Assembly: GCF_011605345.1 (NCBI RefSeq)
Contig: NZ_JAAOXM010000008.1
Span: 186,001-250,000, forward strand
Source of the DNA: Burkholderia sp. D-99
GTDB lineage: Bacteria; Pseudomonadota; Gammaproteobacteria; Burkholderiales; Burkholderiaceae
Length of the DNA stretch: 64,000 nucleotides
Direction of reading: 5' to 3'
Below, in pieces: positions 27,140 through 34,553 of the stretch. Below the pieces are notes generated by a model that had not been told where the DNA came from, ran no database searches, and saw nothing but the letters and a program-made list of their open reading frames with translations. The translations under genes and the position numbers were made by a program. Each line of letters opens with the position of its first letter. The stretch's first letter is position 1.

Positions 27140-28000
27140 ATGACCCGTTCCGATCTTCAAGCCCGCCAAGCCGAAGCCTTCCGCGCACTGCACGCACGAG
27201 CCGGCGCCTTCATCATCCCGAACCCGTGGGACGCCGGCACCGCGCGCCTGCTCGCGATGGCCGGCTTCGAGGCGCTCGCGACCACGAGCGCCGGCTACGC
27301 GTTTTCGAAAGGCCGGCCCGACTATGCGATCGACCGCGACGAGATGCTCGATCACATCGCCGAGATCGCCGCCGCGGGCGGCCTGCCCGTGAGCGCCGAT
27401 CTCGAGAACGGCTTCGGCGATTCGCCCGACACGGTGGCCGAGACGATCCGGCTCGCGGCCGAGGCCGGCGCGGTCGGCGGCTCGATCGAGGATGCGACGG
27501 GCCGCGCCGACGCGCCGATCTACGCGCGCGAAGCGGCGATCGAGCGCATCGCGGCGGCCGTCGACGCGGCGCGCGCACTGCCGTTTCCGTTCACGCTGAC
27601 CGCACGCTGCGAAAACTACCTGCACGGCCGCCACGACCTCGCCGACACGATCGCGCGGCTCGTCGCCTATCGCGACGCGGGCGCCGACGTGCTGTATGCG
27701 CCGGGCATCACCGATGCGGACGAAATCGCGGCGGTGACGCGGGCGGTCGGCGCTCCGGTGAACGTCGTGATGGGGCTGCAGGGCGGGTTACTGAGCCTCG
27801 ATGCGCTGGCGGCGCTCGGCGTGAAGCGCGTGAGTGTCGGCGGCGCACTGGCGCGGGCCGCGCTCGGCGCGTTCCTGCGCGCCGCGCAGGAGATGGCGCA
27901 GGACGGCACGTTTACGTTTACGCAAGCTGCCGTGCCCGGGCGCGATATCAACCGCTGGTTTGCGTCGCCGGATAATTCACCGGTTTTATTCGAGGAATGA
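27140..28000 (+). CDS. Isocitrate lyase/PEP mutase superfamily protein
   Basis: Encodes 286 residues. A TIM-barrel with the metal-binding segments of this superfamily: IPNPWDAGTARLLAMAGF at the start, SADLENGFGD for the Mg-binding acid pair, GGSIEDATG, and TARCENYLHGR. It resembles oxaloacetate decarboxylase or carboxyvinyl-carboxyphosphonate-mutase-like proteins that split or rearrange C-C or C-P bonds in 2-oxoacids. The substrate cannot be fixed. Start at the ATG with GGAG eight bases upstream; an upstream extension (27089) is unlikely. Confidence 0.85.
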   Translation: MTRSDLQARQAEAFRALHARAGAFIIPNPWDAGTARLLAMAGFEALATTSAGYAFSKGRPDYAIDRDEMLDHIAEIAAAGGLPVSADLENGFGDSPDTVAETIRLAAEAGAVGGSIEDATGRADAPIYAREAAIERIAAAVDAARALPFPFTLTARCENYLHGRHDLADTIARLVAYRDAGADVLYAPGITDADEIAAVTRAVGAPVNVVMGLQGGLLSLDALAALGVKRVSVGGALARAALGAFLRAAQEMAQDGTFTFTQAAVPGRDINRWFASPDNSPVLFEE

Positions 28001-28335
28001 GCGTAATTAAATCGTGGGATCGTTCCCAGTTGAAATTTTAATTGACAATAATCAACCGATTCCGCGTCAGAATTAAACGTCGGTGACGACGCAAAATACA
28101 TCGTCTATTCTCCGCATTCCGCCCGATCGCCCGGGTCCGGCGCGCAAGCTGCGCCGGTTCGGGTGACCGGTGCCCGCCACGCGCGTCGATGCCGCGCATT
28201 GTTGCATTTTCCCGGTCAGTACATTTTTAAAAAGGGGAGTTGCCGGCCGGATTTTTGATTGATAATCTGCGGCACGTTCGAATGAACGGTTGGTGGGCCG
28301 CCGGGAATATCGATATATAAAATGCTGAGAGAGCG
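28001..28335. other. A/T-rich intergenic region before the DUF2158 gene
   Basis: No gene is seen. Two A/T-rich blocks (28010-28110 and 28220-28325) flank a GC-rich centre. TATATAAAAT at 28314-28323, close to the next start codon, and the palindrome TTTTTAAAAA near 28224 are the only notable motifs; neither gives a firm promoter. Confidence 0.45.
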
Positions 28336-28602
28336 ATGACGAACCGAGAAAATCAACGCGTCAGGTTTCGAGTCGGCGATGTCGTGACGCTGAAGACGGG
28401 CGGGCCGCGCATGACCGTGACCTATGCCGGGCCGGTCGTATTCGACGACGGCGACTGGCTGATCTGCCAGTGGTTCGACGAAAACGGCGAATTCCGGCAG
28501 GAAATGTTCCCTCACGACACGGTGGTGCCCGAGCCGCGCGCGATTTCGGCCGGGCGCGTACGCATGCGCATGCAGTCGCATCGCTACCGGTCGGCCGCCT
28601 GA
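28336..28602 (+). CDS. DUF2158 (YodC-like) small protein
   Basis: Encodes 88 residues with GAGAGAG just before the ATG. The compact beta-domain is that of DUF2158: FRVGDVVTLKTGGPRMTV, then DGDWLICQWFDENGEFRQEMF. Family proteins are small and cytosolic, with no established biochemical role. A basic tail (RVRMRMQSHRYR) follows the domain. Confidence 0.85.
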   Translation: MTNRENQRVRFRVGDVVTLKTGGPRMTVTYAGPVVFDDGDWLICQWFDENGEFRQEMFPHDTVVPEPRAISAGRVRMRMQSHRYRSAA

Positions 28603-28703
28603 CATTCACCTGACGTCGCGATGCGGCTGCACGCGGCGCCCGTTCCGCGACATTTCACACCAGCCCGAAACATGCGGAGGCATGCGGCGCCGATACTGTC
28701 CGC

Positions 28704-29885
28704 ATGAACCCGACCGATCCCATCGCAGCGGTCACGCACCGCGATCCCTATCCCTACTATGCGACGCTCGTCGACGGGCCGCCGCTCGCGTTCGACGCCA
28801 CGCTCGGCCTGTGGGTCGCGAGCCGTGCGGCCGCCGTGACGGCCGTGCTCGGCCATCCGGCCTGCCGCGTGCGCCCGCTGGACGCACCCGTGCCACCCGC
28901 ATTGCGCGGCACGACGGCCGGCGCGCTGTTCGGCGAGCTGGTGCGCATGAACGACGGCGCGTTGCGGCACGACGTGCCGAAGCAGGCGCTGCGCACGGCG
29001 TTCGCGCCGATCGACACGGCTGCACTGCATGAGCGTGCCACGCAGCTTGCCGAGCGGCGCTTGCCGGCGCCGGGCGATGCCGGCGCGCTGAACACGTGGT
29101 GCATGACGGTGCCCGTCTGCGCGGTAGCCGATCTGCTCGGCTTCGACGAGACGCAGCTCGACGCGATTGCGGCGCAGGTCGTCGACTTTGTCGCGGCGCT
29201 GTCGCCGCTGTCCGATGCCGCGGCACTGGCCCGCGCGAGCGACGCCGCGCGGCAGTTGCTCGACCGGATGACGGAGCGCGTCGCGCAGACGCATGCGCAC
29301 GACGGCACGCTCGTCGCCGCGGTGCAGCAGGCGGCCCGTGCGTCGGGCTGGCAGGCGGGCGGCGCGCTGGTCGCGAATCTCGTCGGGCTGCTGTCGCAGA
29401 CCTGCGAGGCAACCGCCGCGTGGCTCGGCAATGCGCTGGTGGCGTGGAACGGGGAAACGGGCCCGGAAGCGGGCGCCGCGCGCGTCGTGCCGGACGATGC
29501 CGCGCTCGACGCGTTCGTTGCCGAAGTCGGTCGCTTCGATTCGCCGGTGCAGAACACGCGCCGCTTCGTCGCATCGCGCACGACGATCGAAGGCGTGACC
29601 GTCGAAGCCGGCGACGCGATCCTCGTCGTGCTCGCCGCGGCGAATCGCGACCCGGCCGTGCATCAGGATCCGCACCGGCTGATGCCCGGCCGCGTAGCCG
29701 GGCCGAATTTCGGTTTCGGCACGGGGCCGCATGGCTGCCCGGGCGAGCGGATCGCGCGGGCAGTGACAACGGGGGCGTTCGGCGCGTGGCTGCATGCGGG
29801 CGGCGGGCCGCGGCACGACGGGCTCGCGTGGCATTACCGCGCGTCGACCAACGTCAGGATGCCGAAGTTCGACGCAGCGGCGTGA
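28704..29885 (+). CDS. Cytochrome P450 with atypical I-helix
   Basis: Encodes 393 residues, typical for a soluble bacterial P450. The haem-thiolate loop FGFGTGPHGCPGERIAR holds the Cys ligand. The K-helix E-x-x-R is EVGR followed by FDSPVQNTRR. The I-helix, normally A-G-x-D/E-T-T, reads LLSQTCEATAAW, so the acid is kept but the catalytic Thr position appears to be Ala and the AG pair is QT. This suggests unusual oxygen activation or use of peroxide. No ferredoxin or reductase lies nearby, so redox partners must come from elsewhere. Substrate unknown. Confidence 0.88.
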   Translation: MNPTDPIAAVTHRDPYPYYATLVDGPPLAFDATLGLWVASRAAAVTAVLGHPACRVRPLDAPVPPALRGTTAGALFGELVRMNDGALRHDVPKQALRTAFAPIDTAALHERATQLAERRLPAPGDAGALNTWCMTVPVCAVADLLGFDETQLDAIAAQVVDFVAALSPLSDAAALARASDAARQLLDRMTERVAQTHAHDGTLVAAVQQAARASGWQAGGALVANLVGLLSQTCEATAAWLGNALVAWNGETGPEAGAARVVPDDAALDAFVAEVGRFDSPVQNTRRFVASRTTIEGVTVEAGDAILVVLAAANRDPAVHQDPHRLMPGRVAGPNFGFGTGPHGCPGERIARAVTTGAFGAWLHAGGGPRHDGLAWHYRASTNVRMPKFDAAA

Positions 29886-29900
29886 GCGGGAAAGAGGGAC

Positions 29901-30227
29901 TTAACGGCAGCCTTGCTTTTCCGCCCATTGCTCCTGGGCGGCAACGCGGCGCTGCACGCGTTCGACGAGACCGGTCGAAAAGGTCCGCATGCTGACGCCG
30001 CGGCGCTTGGCGAGGATCGTCTGCGCGACATCGGCGCGCGGGTTCGGCTGGCAAGCCCAGTACAGCGTCATCAGCCAGCCGATGCCGGTCCACCCGAACA
30101 GCGCGTTGAACATCGCGACCGTCAGCTTGTCGTGCCGGCCACGCCGGTCGGCAATGACCGCCGGCAGAAAATAGATCGCGATCGCGGCCACGGAACCGGC
30201 CACTTGAATCAGGACTGCGTTCTGCAT
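29901..30227 (-). CDS. Superinfection-immunity-family membrane protein
   Basis: Encodes 108 residues; the ATG at 30227 has GGAG nearby. Two membrane helices (about 5-27 and 38-60) with the family signature FNALFGWTGIGWLMTLYWAC, as in the Imm-superinfection group named after a phage protein that blocks further DNA entry. Many chromosomal members exist with no proved phage role. The C-terminal 45 residues are polar and basic. Transcribed toward the P450 gene. Confidence 0.78.
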   Translation of the reverse strand: MQNAVLIQVAGSVAAIAIYFLPAVIADRRGRHDKLTVAMFNALFGWTGIGWLMTLYWACQPNPRADVAQTILAKRRGVSMRTFSTGLVERVQRRVAAQEQWAEKQGCR

Positions 30228-30328
30228 GTTGCTGCTCCATCCGAACTGCAATGGAGCCGATTGTCGCGCTTTTTCCGTTCGCGTGCAGGCCGTGCTCAGG
30301 CAATTGATTGTTGCGATTTTAATGACGA

Positions 30329-30748
30329 TCAACTGGCCTCGGCGTTCGCCGGCTGCACTTCGTTGCTCAGCGCGAAACCTTCGTCGAGCCAGCCCGTCAC
30401 GCCGCCGATCATCAGCTTGACCGGCCGGCCGAGGCGCGCGAGCTGGATCGCTGCGCGCGCGGCGCCGTTGCAGTGCGGGCCCGCGCAGTAGACGACGAAC
30501 AGCGTGCCGGCCGGATAGCCGGCGAGCTTGCTCTCGATGATCTTGCGGCGCGGCAGGTTGCGCGCGCCGGGTACGTGGCCGGCGGCGAATTGGTCGGGGC
30601 CGCGCACGTCGAGCAGCACGAAATCGGGCGCACCCGACGCGAGCGCGTGGTGCACGTCCCAGCAATCGGTCTCGAATCGCAGCGACGCCTCGAAATGCGC
30701 GAGGGCGGCGGGGCTGTCGGCGGCGGGCACGTCGGTGACGTAGGACAT
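30329..30748 (-). CDS. Rhodanese-like domain protein
   Basis: Encodes 139 residues; AGGAGAACCTGCTC precedes the ATG. A single rhodanese domain with VLLDVRGPDQFAAGHVPGA, then the active loop VVYCAGPHCNGA, where the first Cys is the sulfur carrier, and the last strand LMIGGVTGWLDEGF. Rhodaneses transfer sulfane sulfur from a persulfide. The gene is divergent from the FtrA-like regulator by 111 bases, a pairing seen in other proteobacteria, so it is a likely target. Confidence 0.9.
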   Translation of the reverse strand: MSYVTDVPAADSPAALAHFEASLRFETDCWDVHHALASGAPDFVLLDVRGPDQFAAGHVPGARNLPRRKIIESKLAGYPAGTLFVVYCAGPHCNGAARAAIQLARLGRPVKLMIGGVTGWLDEGFALSNEVQPANAEAS

Positions 30749-30859
30749 GAGCAGGTTCTCCTGAAGGTTGCGCAGAACACGATGGAATGAAGGGCAGTAT
30801 CGCGGTTTGGCGGCCGTCGCGGCAGTGGCGCGATCGACAAGTTCCGGTAACATCGCGCC

Positions 30860-31834
30860 ATGCACAATCATCTCGTCGTCGCGCTCGCCTACGATCGCCT
30901 CTGCACCTTCGAGTTCGGCTGCGTGGTCGAACTGTTCGCGCTCGAACGCCCCGAACTCGGAGTCGACTGGTATCGCTTCGCGGTCTGCGCGAGCGAGCCG
31001 GGGCCCGTGCGCGCGGCGGGCGGCATCACGGTCGCCGCGCCTTATCGGCTCGCGACGCTCGATCGCGCCGATACCATCGTGATTCCCGGCTGGCGCGATC
31101 CGGACGAACCGCCGCCGGAGCCGTTGCTGAAGAAACTGCGGGCCGCGCATCGCCGCGGCGCACGGCTCTGCTCGATCTGCTCGGGCGTGTTCGTGCTGGC
31201 CGCGGCCGGCGTGCTCGACGGCCTCACGGTGACGACCCACTGGCGCTATGCGGAGAAACTGCAGGCGCGTTATCCCGCGCTGCGCGTGAATCCCGATGCG
31301 CTTTACGTCGACGAAGGGCAGGTGATCACCTCGGCGGGATCGGCGGCGGGTCTCGACATGCTGCTGCATCTCGTGCGCCGCGATCACGGCGGTGCGATCG
31401 CGAACCGGGTCGCGCAGCGTCTCGTGCTGCCGCCGCATCGCGACGGCGGGCAGGCGCAGTTCGTGCCGCGCCCGGTCGCGCCGGGCGGCACCGACCGGCT
31501 CGCGAAGCTGATCGACTGGATGCGTGCGCACGCGGCCGAGCCGCACACGCTTGCGTCGCTCGCCGCGCAGGCCGCGATGAGCACGCGCACGCTGCAGCGT
31601 CAGTTCGCGGACGCGACGGGAATGTCGCCGCTCGCGTGGCTGATCCGCGAACGCGTGAACGTCGCGAAGGACATGCTCGAAGCGCATCCCGCGCTGTCGC
31701 TCGCGCAGGTCGCGGCGCGCGCCGGGTTCGGTTCGGAGGAGTCGCTGCGCCGGCATTTCCGGCGCGTCGCGGCGACGAGCCCGGCCGCGTATCGGCGCGG
31801 GATGGATCGTGGCGTAAGATCGCAGGACGCTTGA
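30860..31834 (+). CDS. ftrA: GlxA/FtrA-type AraC-family regulator
   Basis: Encodes 324 residues. An N-terminal DJ-1/PfpI-like domain (about 1-185) keeps the nucleophile-elbow Cys in CSICSGVFVLAAAG. A C-terminal AraC domain (about 220-315) has two helix-turn-helix motifs, one with LASLAAQAAMSTRTLQRQFA and one with LAQVAARAGFGSEESLRRHF. This arrangement and divergence from a rhodanese gene match the FtrA group; the inducer is unknown. The symbol rests on that resemblance. Confidence 0.85.
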   Translation: MHNHLVVALAYDRLCTFEFGCVVELFALERPELGVDWYRFAVCASEPGPVRAAGGITVAAPYRLATLDRADTIVIPGWRDPDEPPPEPLLKKLRAAHRRGARLCSICSGVFVLAAAGVLDGLTVTTHWRYAEKLQARYPALRVNPDALYVDEGQVITSAGSAAGLDMLLHLVRRDHGGAIANRVAQRLVLPPHRDGGQAQFVPRPVAPGGTDRLAKLIDWMRAHAAEPHTLASLAAQAAMSTRTLQRQFADATGMSPLAWLIRERVNVAKDMLEAHPALSLAQVAARAGFGSEESLRRHFRRVAATSPAAYRRGMDRGVRSQDA

Positions 31835-31925
31835 GCGCCGCGCATCCGCACGGTGGCGGCTTTCGTACCCGGCGGCGTATCGCCTGGCCGGGGCATTCCG
31901 GACGAAAGCGGAATAAACCAACAAC

Positions 31926-34352
31926 ATGACACTCAGAGAGAACCTCGGATTCGGCTTCATGCGCGATGACGCGCACGTGTATTGCCATGACGGCCCGTTG
32001 CGGGACCGCGCCGGCAACCTCATCGAAGGCATCGTGATCGACGGCTTCCGACCGTTGTCCCAGTATCTGGCGACGGACGGCGTGCGTGCCTATGCGTGCA
32101 CGTTCACGTGGTTGCGCTTCACCGTGCTCGACGTCGACGCCGCGACGTTTCGACGGCTGGACGAATCGCATGCCGTCGACGCGAACCATGTCTACTTCCA
32201 GAATCGCAAGCTCGCCGGCGCGTCGCCCGCGCGCTTCCGGTTGCTGAACGATGCATGGGGGCACGACGACCGCTACCTGTATCACTACGGCAAGCGCATG
32301 CGCGGTGCGGATCCCGCGACGCTGCGTTGGGTCGGCGCGTATCTGGTCGATGCGCAGCGGGTCTGGTATGGCGGACGGGAGCTCGAAGGCGCCGATGCGG
32401 CGAGCTTCGTCAGCGCGGATGAAGTGGCACAGGATCTCGCGACCGACCGGGCGCGGCCGTACCGTTACGGGCACGCGGCCGATCCCGGCTCGCGCGAGAA
32501 GTGGGAGCGCGACTGGTCACCGTTTTTTGCCGCGCATCCCGAACTGCAAGGCTACTGGTGGCACACGCTGGCTGGACAGGCTGCCGCAGACACGCCGGCG
32601 AAAGAACTTGGCGGCGGGTACCGGGTAGTCGGCAACAAGGTGTACCTGCACGACTTGCCGCTGCTCGAACCGGATGCGGCGACGGTCCGGTGGCTCGGCG
32701 ACTCGTTCATCGCCGATCGGTCGCGACTCTACTCATACGCGACGTACCACAAGGGCTTTCTCGACGGCGGCCCGCTTCCGGGCGACCCTGCCCGGTGGCG
32801 ACATCTGGCCGGGCCGTGGTATCAGGCCGGCGACCATTGCTATCGGAAGCAGTGGCGCGGTCATTCGGAAGCCGCGAAGGTCGACGGTGAGACATTCGAA
32901 GTCCTGAACGATACCTACGCGAAGGATCGCAATGGCGTGCTGTGCATGCTGGTCCGCAAGCGCGGTATCGACCCCGCCCGGATCGAAGTCGTCGGCGACT
33001 ACTATCTGCGCGATGGCGCGCGGTTGTTCTATTTCGGCAAGGAAGTGAAGGCCCGGTTCGATGGCGCGACCGCGGAATTCATCGGGCCCGGCTTCCTGCG
33101 TGACGGTGAGGGGCGGTTGCTGCACGACAACCAGCCGTATCGGCGCGGTGTCGATGGGGCGACGCTCGCGTTCCTGTCCGAGTATTTCGCACGGGATCGT
33201 GCGCGGGTCTACGTCTATTGCAACGGCGCCGAACTCGTGCCGCTGCCGGGCGTCGAGCCGGCCGGCTTTCGCCTCGAACAGCCCGATCTCGGCACGGACG
33301 GCCGCCGTCGATATGCCTATCAGGCGTGGCTGGCTGCGTGGCGCGCCCGGAATCGAACGCCGATGCCCGACTACGTGCCGCCGGATTACGTGGCGCCGGA
33401 AGCGGGCGCGCAGGCCGAAGCCGCCCCGGTGCATGAATCGGTATCGGCGCATGACGCGTCGCGGTCGCCGCTTGCCGGGGCGGTTGCGGCCCGGCGTGCG
33501 TGCGTGCTCGAATGGACGCGCGACGAGACAGGTGACGTGCGCCTGGTCGTGGCCGGAGAAGGATTCTGCGACATCTGGGATCTTGCGCAACGGCGGGTGG
33601 TCGCGTCGTTCGAACTGCCGCGTCCGTTCGTGCCGGACGAAGCGGACGCGAGTGCCACGGACAGACTGCGCAACGTGCCGGTGAGCGCATCGGCCGATGC
33701 GGCGCTGTCGACGCTGATCGTCGCGTACTGGGACAACACGGCGCTCTACCGGGTCGACGCCGCGAGCGGTACGGCTAACGTGTGCTGGCGCGCCGAAGGC
33801 CCGTACGACGATCTGGAACGGGTCCATCTGTCTCCCGACGCGCGCGAAGCGTGGGTGCGCATCCGCAACCGGCTCTATCGCGTGCCGCTCGCCGACGGCG
33901 GCACGCTCGACGTGCTCGATTACGACATGGCCGACCTGCGTTTCCAGGATGCGCCGTTCGCGGTGAGCGCGGGCCGGCATCGCCGCGCATTCGCCCGCGA
34001 TGCGGCGCTGACGGTGCGCACGGATGGCGAAGCCGATTGCGAATTGCCGGGGGCGGACAATGGCTTCCCTTGCGCGTTTTCCGACGACGGTGCTCGCGTG
34101 CTGGCGCGCGACGCGAAATTCGTGTTGCGTGAGTTCGATGTCGGCAGCGGCAGGCGGCTCGCGTTGCATCGTGGCGGCTGGTGCGAGCGCAAGTGGTTCA
34201 AGAGCCAGGCCGGCTGGATCGGCGGGCGCCCCGTGTTTGTCGGCCTGCCGATGGGCGGGCGGGGCGAGGTCGACATCTGGGATGTGCTCGACAACCGGCT
34301 GCTGTTTCGCATCGAGGCCGCCGCACGCGTGCCCGAGCCGGACGCGGGCTGA
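31926..34352 (+). CDS. DKNYY-repeat protein with C-terminal propeller-like half
   Basis: Encodes 808 residues. The first 500 consist of repeats of about 40 residues in the DKNYY style: a TFRRLDESHAVDANHVYF-type unit with D-x-x-x-V/L-Y-Y and G-x-x-L-x-G-A-D-P, recurring with RYLYHYGKRMRGADPATL, RVWYGGRELEGADAASF and RLFYFGKEVKARFD. After a linker (about 490-505) the C-terminal half has WD40-like strands such as LVVAGEGFCDIWDLAQRRVV and EVDIWDVLDNRLLF. No signal peptide or enzyme motif is visible. DKNYY proteins are poorly known. Start is weakly supported (GGAATAA only). Confidence 0.8.
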   Translation: MTLRENLGFGFMRDDAHVYCHDGPLRDRAGNLIEGIVIDGFRPLSQYLATDGVRAYACTFTWLRFTVLDVDAATFRRLDESHAVDANHVYFQNRKLAGASPARFRLLNDAWGHDDRYLYHYGKRMRGADPATLRWVGAYLVDAQRVWYGGRELEGADAASFVSADEVAQDLATDRARPYRYGHAADPGSREKWERDWSPFFAAHPELQGYWWHTLAGQAAADTPAKELGGGYRVVGNKVYLHDLPLLEPDAATVRWLGDSFIADRSRLYSYATYHKGFLDGGPLPGDPARWRHLAGPWYQAGDHCYRKQWRGHSEAAKVDGETFEVLNDTYAKDRNGVLCMLVRKRGIDPARIEVVGDYYLRDGARLFYFGKEVKARFDGATAEFIGPGFLRDGEGRLLHDNQPYRRGVDGATLAFLSEYFARDRARVYVYCNGAELVPLPGVEPAGFRLEQPDLGTDGRRRYAYQAWLAAWRARNRTPMPDYVPPDYVAPEAGAQAEAAPVHESVSAHDASRSPLAGAVAARRACVLEWTRDETGDVRLVVAGEGFCDIWDLAQRRVVASFELPRPFVPDEADASATDRLRNVPVSASADAALSTLIVAYWDNTALYRVDAASGTANVCWRAEGPYDDLERVHLSPDAREAWVRIRNRLYRVPLADGGTLDVLDYDMADLRFQDAPFAVSAGRHRRAFARDAALTVRTDGEADCELPGADNGFPCAFSDDGARVLARDAKFVLREFDVGSGRRLALHRGGWCERKWFKSQAGWIGGRPVFVGLPMGGRGEVDIWDVLDNRLLFRIEAAARVPEPDAG

Positions 34353-34484
34353 CACGGTCGCAACGCTGCGGTCGGTCGTTCGCGGGAAGAACGCCGGGAG
34401 ATTCCGCAACCGATGCGCGCAGCCGACGCGATCGCGCCGCGGTACGGCGAATGCATCGGCCCACCCGACGACGCCGGTGCAGCG

Positions 34485-34516
34485 CAGGCGGCCGGTTACC
34501 GGAAACCGGCCGCCTG
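34485..34516. terminator. Perfect 13-bp inverted repeat in a convergent gap
   Basis: CAGGCGGCCGGTT (34485-34497) and AACCGGCCGCCTG (34504-34516) form a perfect GC-rich stem with a six-base loop. A second short stem follows (34525-34531 with 34538-34544). It lies between the converging DKNYY and arginine decarboxylase genes, so a two-way terminator is likely, although no T-run is present. Confidence 0.55.
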
Positions 34517-34553
34517 AACTGAACGGCCGCGTGCCACCGCGGCCGGTGCAGGC

